Shown one piece after another: positions 59,801 through 64,000 of a DNA stretch of 64,000 nucleotides; position 1 is the first letter of the stretch; each line of letters starts with the position of its first letter. Source of the stretch: Macropodus opercularis. Its lineage: Eukaryota > Chordata > Actinopteri > Anabantiformes > Osphronemidae. Under the pieces are notes generated by a model. That model did not search any database, was not told where the DNA came from, and saw only the letters and a list, made by a program, of their open reading frames with translations. The position numbers were made by a program, and so were the translations under genes. The stretch lies in assembly GCA_030770545.1 (NCBI GenBank), contig CM061104.1, forward strand, positions 12,285,001 to 12,349,000, written 5' to 3'.

Positions 59801-62013
59801 GTTAAAGAACTCAACTGAGCGGTGACTCTGTAAACCCACAAAGTTCAACTTTTAATTGCTGTCTATTAGGACTGTAATCCTTTACCTCATACAGATGTCT
59901 TTATTTTGTCTGACAGCTTGCGTTGGTTTGTTAGAAATCCCTATAATGGCATCATTTGATGGAACAAGTTGATTCAGTAGTTGACCTACTCCTCCACAGT
60001 CACTCAGCTATGAATCACTTTGCTGAAGTGAATAACCAAAACATTTCCAAACTTGGACCTTCTGATGCCATATGACATGACAATGATTCCACATGACAAG
60101 ATCTGAAAGAATGAGATTGTATCAAATCCTGAATACACAACCATTTGAATGAAAACCCTTCAAATGCACTTCGCTTTAGCTTTTATTTTTTCAGAAGAGC
60201 TGGGCCAACACCAGCTTGTTCTCCAAGTTTCCCCCCTTTCACTTTCCCTTCAGGCATTTAATAATTAAGGATTTTGTTCAAGGTCACTTGAACTTTAGGT
60301 ACCTCTGTTGTGTTCAAAGCAGGATGTCATCATGTTGCAGGATCTAAGCCCAACGTGTGTCCGCTGCAGCGTTGTTAAACGAAGTGTGTTTAATAATCAT
60401 CCGTGTCTTCGGAGCGCATGGCCCCTGACAGCGAGGTGAGGCCTGTATCACCTGCGTGGTGGATTTGCTGTCCTTTTCTCTTTCATTAGCTGCTGAATTC
60501 ACTGGCTTTCAATAGGCTCTTTCAGCGTGTCATGCTACACCACCATTGAGCTACAGCCACGTTGCCACCCATCTTTCTTAATGAGGGCTGGAGACTGTGG
60601 AGCTGCCTTGTTGCCATGGCAGCAAGCGCTTTCTCATTCTCCCCACATAGTGTGGAGTGTGCATGTTGTTCCCTCCGAAGTAGAGCGCGCCGCAGCAGAC
60701 ACAGGTCTGCTCTCAGACAGCATCCAGCCAGGTTATTTACCTCCCGCTCAGATTCCCACACTTCATTTTCCATTCTCTTTACTACTAATACAGTGTTCTT
60801 CACTGTCTCCTCTCTCATGCTCAACTTTACTTCTCTGTTTCTTCAAACATGCAGCTCAGGAACTTGAGGCTGCCTGTAACAAGGTTGTTGTGCACTCAGG
60901 TAAAACTAAAACACTGATAAGTGAAATAAAAGGCTTGATTACAGCAGTGAAACTTGCATTTACTCAAGACAGTTTTGCTTTTTTGTATTCTCCATCAATC
61001 TGATGCTCCACAGGCAACTAGTTATTTCACAGTTGGACTTTCTCACCACAGTTTTGAGTTTCAATTATGAGCTCCAGCGCTCGTTACGTAACAGCCATAG
61101 AAAACAAAGCTGGGGTTTCAGGAAGTGTTTTGGACTTTTACAGTAGTACACTCTGCAAAACGTGCTATTCCCACACGTGACTGTGAGCAGCATGAGGACC
61201 GGTGTTAGCAGTACATGTCTGGACATGTCTGATGCATTAACAGGAGACTCTCTGTGGATGCAGAGCAGAGATGACGACGCTTGGATGCTTGTGTGCTGAA
61301 CATGGAACACTTTCAAGGTAACGTGATTCATCTCTTCAGATTTAAGTTCCCCCAGAACCTTGTTTTTTTTTCCGCAGCGCTGTAAAGGTCACGCAGTGTT
61401 GGACCCTGGAGCCACTGGAGCCCACTTGAGTTTGTCATGGAGTTTTCTGAAGGCTGCAGGGTACGACTGTGCGAATACGAGCAAGAAGCGAGAGGCTGTG
61501 AGTGGAGGCAGGCTTTTAAAAATGGAACAATGTAAGCGTATTGAGCGCTGAAGCTGAGCTGGTGAAGCTGGTGAGTGTTGCTGCTGCAAGTGCTACTCTG
61601 TTACCATTAACACCATTATGGCTACTAGCAGCTCCCAGTAGTTAATACTGTGGAGATGCAACACACTGGAGAATGAAACTTGCAGCCTCTAGTTGTGTGT
61701 GTACTCAGAACGAAGGAGCAGCCAGCAGCAAACATCACCAACCAGTAAAGCATGTTTAATGGACACGTCTCCGTCCTCACACGCTCTGCATACAGTGAAC
61801 GCTTTCCTGTGAATTTTCACAGGAGACATTATTTCAGCTCGCTTGGCTCACATTAATTTTGACCTTCAGTGTGGCGAGGATGTTGCCTGCTACGGGGACG
61901 GTGGAGTTGTTGAGGTTTACGCTCGCTCGGCCAGTTTAAAAATATATGACTCACAGTAGGAAGATGAGGCTGCAGATGCTTCGGCGAGAAGGACACAGGG
62001 TTGAATAACACCC

Positions 62014-62049
<36 letters not shown>

Positions 62050-63040
62050 TGTGTGTGTACTACCATCTACTGTGGATCACGTGCCCATTAATGTGTGATG
62101 TTTGCAGCGAGCAGCGGTCGTGCAGAGAGTGTAGAAAAACATGCTTAAATGTGTCAGCAGTGATTTTCATACTGCCCCAGATCGGTTGGGTCTTAAATAG
62201 AAGCCTGGTTAAATAATGTCAATAAGCTCAATATGATGTGAATATTATTTTATAATGTAAAGAATAAATCCTGACTATATGCAGTTCAGTGCCTGCCATT
62301 AGGCACATTACGACTCCGTTCTAGGCTGCTGCAGTGAGAAGTATAACCACCAACCTAAGAGCCGTTGTGGGTGTAATACTATTCACTACAAGCTTGTAAG
62401 AGAAGTGTTGTGTGACTCGTTCGTTCTCTAGTCTAGGTGGAGATGACACCCTGCCTGCGGAGGAAGAGATAGCCGGCTGGCTCTGAGGGTGAGGTGCCTG
62501 TCCGCAGCCAGGCTGGCTTCGCTGTGCCGTGCAGGATAAGGAGAAGGCCTTTGGGGTGAGGACAGCCCCTCGTGCCAAGCGACTGGGCGGAGGGTGTTTA
62601 TCAACGCCGCCTTGCTGCCGGCAGTGAGGGAGCTATCTCTGGGGAAGAGATGGGGAGGCCTGGGGGGAGGCCCAGAGGACAGACAGGGTTCTCTGAGTTA
62701 CTTTGCAGCTGAGACTGTGTAATTGTGGAGATTAGGAGGAGATTTGTCTACAGGGGAAATGCACATGAAAATGAAGCAGTGCATTAGAACAGCTTTGGCG
62801 CGCTAACACACGCAGCATTTAATCCTCCGTCGCCTGCGTGCGTGTGTTATGGCTGTGTGAACATCTCACAGCTATTCACATTCGCGCAGTATGTCTGTCT
62901 GAGCAAACCCTCTCTGAATCTCCAGCTCCCTCTCCCTCCTTCGCCCTCCGTCTGTTGCTCCCTCCCTCTCTGTGTGAGCGTAGTCTGGGCGCTGAGCCAA
63001 GTGGAGTGTGTTTTTTTGAATGAATACCTGATGTGGCTGA
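56801..63040. other. Intergenic region without supported genes
   Basis: About 6.2 kb of unremarkable sequence. Open frames here are short or compositionally biased, and none resembles a known protein. It includes a GT microsatellite near 62.0 kb and GC-richer stretches at 62.4-62.8 kb. No tRNA or other structured RNA was recognised by eye. Confidence 0.5.
62016..62058. repeat. (GT)n microsatellite
   Basis: About 20 GT dinucleotides with a single interruption (TCTGTG). Confidence 0.95.
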
Positions 63041-63512
63041 TGAGGCTGGCTGGGGGAGGAGCTGTGTCAGTGGAGTACTGAGAGAGAGCAAGAAAGAGGG
63101 AGGGAGGGAGATAGAGATGGAAAGGGTGAGAGGCACAAACACAGAGAGAGAGAGCGAGAGAGGGAAGCAGCCAGGCAGAGAGGGAGCTGGCGGTCTGGTG
63201 GCCTTGCATAACACACATTGGAGCAGCCTTTGCACGCAGGACTTGGTGTGAGCTTCAGCAGTGGGAAACCTTTACCGTCATCTTGTTGCAGGGCCAGCAC
63301 AGCCTCCTAACCGGAGGGTCCGGAGAGGAGGGCAGAAGTGGAGCAGCTCCGGCTCAGGTTCCAGGAAAGGAGAGCAGCACAAAGGCGAGATTCAGGAAGA
63401 GGAGTCCTAGGAAACACGTCTGCAACACACATACGCACACACACGCTCACACACACTGAGAGGCAGGAAGAATCCTTGGAAATGCTCTGTAAGCAGGGAC
63501 TGTGAAGAGACT
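63041..63512 (+). other. Candidate untranslated first exon of a gene to the right
   Basis: A GA-rich tract (about 63079-63180) leads into a GC-richer stretch ending in AAGAGACTG|GTGAGCT, a strong donor-like site at 63512-63513. No long frame crosses it. This is the look of a 5'UTR exon followed by an intron that leaves the window, but no coding evidence is available. Neither strand nor gene identity is established. Confidence 0.2.
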
Positions 63513-64000
63513 GGTGAGCTATTCTTAGTACTCTAACCAGAGGAAGGGAGGGGGGGGGTCTCTTTTCTTCTTGATTTGTGGCACAGTAGTATTTTCTGCC
63601 CTGCTACTACACTCATGCACTCTCACTGTCATTACAAAACCCCCCAGAGGCTCCAGTCACGGCATCTGTTCCCAGCCGTGGCTGCGGGATCGAACAGCAC
63701 TGACCCTGTTTGCTTGCAGCCGTGCTGGCTGAGAGGGACGCCTGCGTACGCGTCTCCTCTGGTGCGTGATTGGTGTGTGTCGAGCGGCGATGCAGAACTC
63801 TGGAGTCATTGTGAAGACAAACAGCCTGAGCCCCACTGCCTGCTCTTACTGTCTGCTTTAGTCTGCCACTCGCTCGGTCCGCCTCTTAAAGGCACACGCA
63901 CCACGGTCGTGCAGAGAAGGGGCAGGAAAATGGCTTTTGGGGCTACTGGGGAAAGACGCGGTGCACTCTGTTGATGTGCTGGGTTGTTAAAGTGTTTGAT

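Noticed and set aside
60527..61003. A 158-codon + strand frame in the right-hand intergenic region
   Set aside because: Overlapping frames exist on both strands and no conserved motif or splice context is seen.
62847..63235. Two - strand frames of about 120 codons rich in Ser/Leu/Pro
   Set aside because: They come from the GA-rich tract read on the opposite strand; low-complexity artefacts.
1..64000. CRISPR arrays, prokaryotic defence or mobile systems, phage genes, rRNA or tRNA genes
   Set aside because: All long frames are explained by spliced vertebrate genes or by chance. No direct-repeat/spacer pattern or cloverleaf RNA was seen by eye, and a tRNA scan would be needed to be certain.

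Overview
The window is ordinary nuclear DNA of a ray-finned (teleost) fish. Genes are multi-exon with canonical GT-AG introns that are mostly short. The proteins are recognisably vertebrate. There are fish-type repeats, including a degraded Tc1-like transposon and simple-sequence microsatellites. I found no prokaryotic, viral, CRISPR or rRNA/tRNA content. All exon chains below were joined by hand from splice sites, and every complete chain keeps its reading frame and sums to a multiple of three.

Layout from left to right. The 3' part of a neurotrophin-receptor-like gene (nradd/p75NTR family, + strand) occupies 164-2657. The very large H3K36 methyltransferase gene setd2 (- strand, 21 coding exons, 2738 residues) fills 6383-21642, with its 3'UTR reaching to about 4.8 kb. 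A promoter-rich interval separates it from the RNA-binding protein gene rbm12b (+, 24935-26803). Then follow a small eIF4E-binding-type gene orthologous to human C8orf88 (+, 28569-30888), uridine phosphorylase upp1 (+, 32403-34618), stathmin-2 stmn2 (+, 35410-37790) and the Notch effector hey1 (-, 40339-41617). About 8 kb with no supported gene follows. Next come two tandem fatty-acid-binding protein genes of the fabp4/fabp11 type (+, 49995-50694 and 52601-53283) and the ERAD cofactor gene fam8a1 (+, 54170-55926). The last 8 kb has no supported coding gene. A GA-rich segment near 63 kb could be the untranslated first exon of a gene lying further right.

The genes do not form a functional pathway. 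The order is a synteny mosaic: nradd-setd2 matches human 3p21; rbm12b, c8orf88, stmn2, hey1 and the FABP cluster match human 8q21-q22; upp1 and fam8a1 match 7p12 and 6p22.

The most interesting points are modest. One is a 22-unit-long heptad expansion (about 154 residues) in Setd2. Another is loss of the conserved transmembrane cysteine in the p75-like receptor. A third is a tandem FABP pair whose promoters are still alignable. The rest are a very short Rbm12b that lacks the repeat linker of its mammalian homologue, a Tc1 remnant, a 22-nt setd2 microexon, and one unexplained 175-codon open frame between nradd and setd2. I did not see a previously undescribed molecular system.
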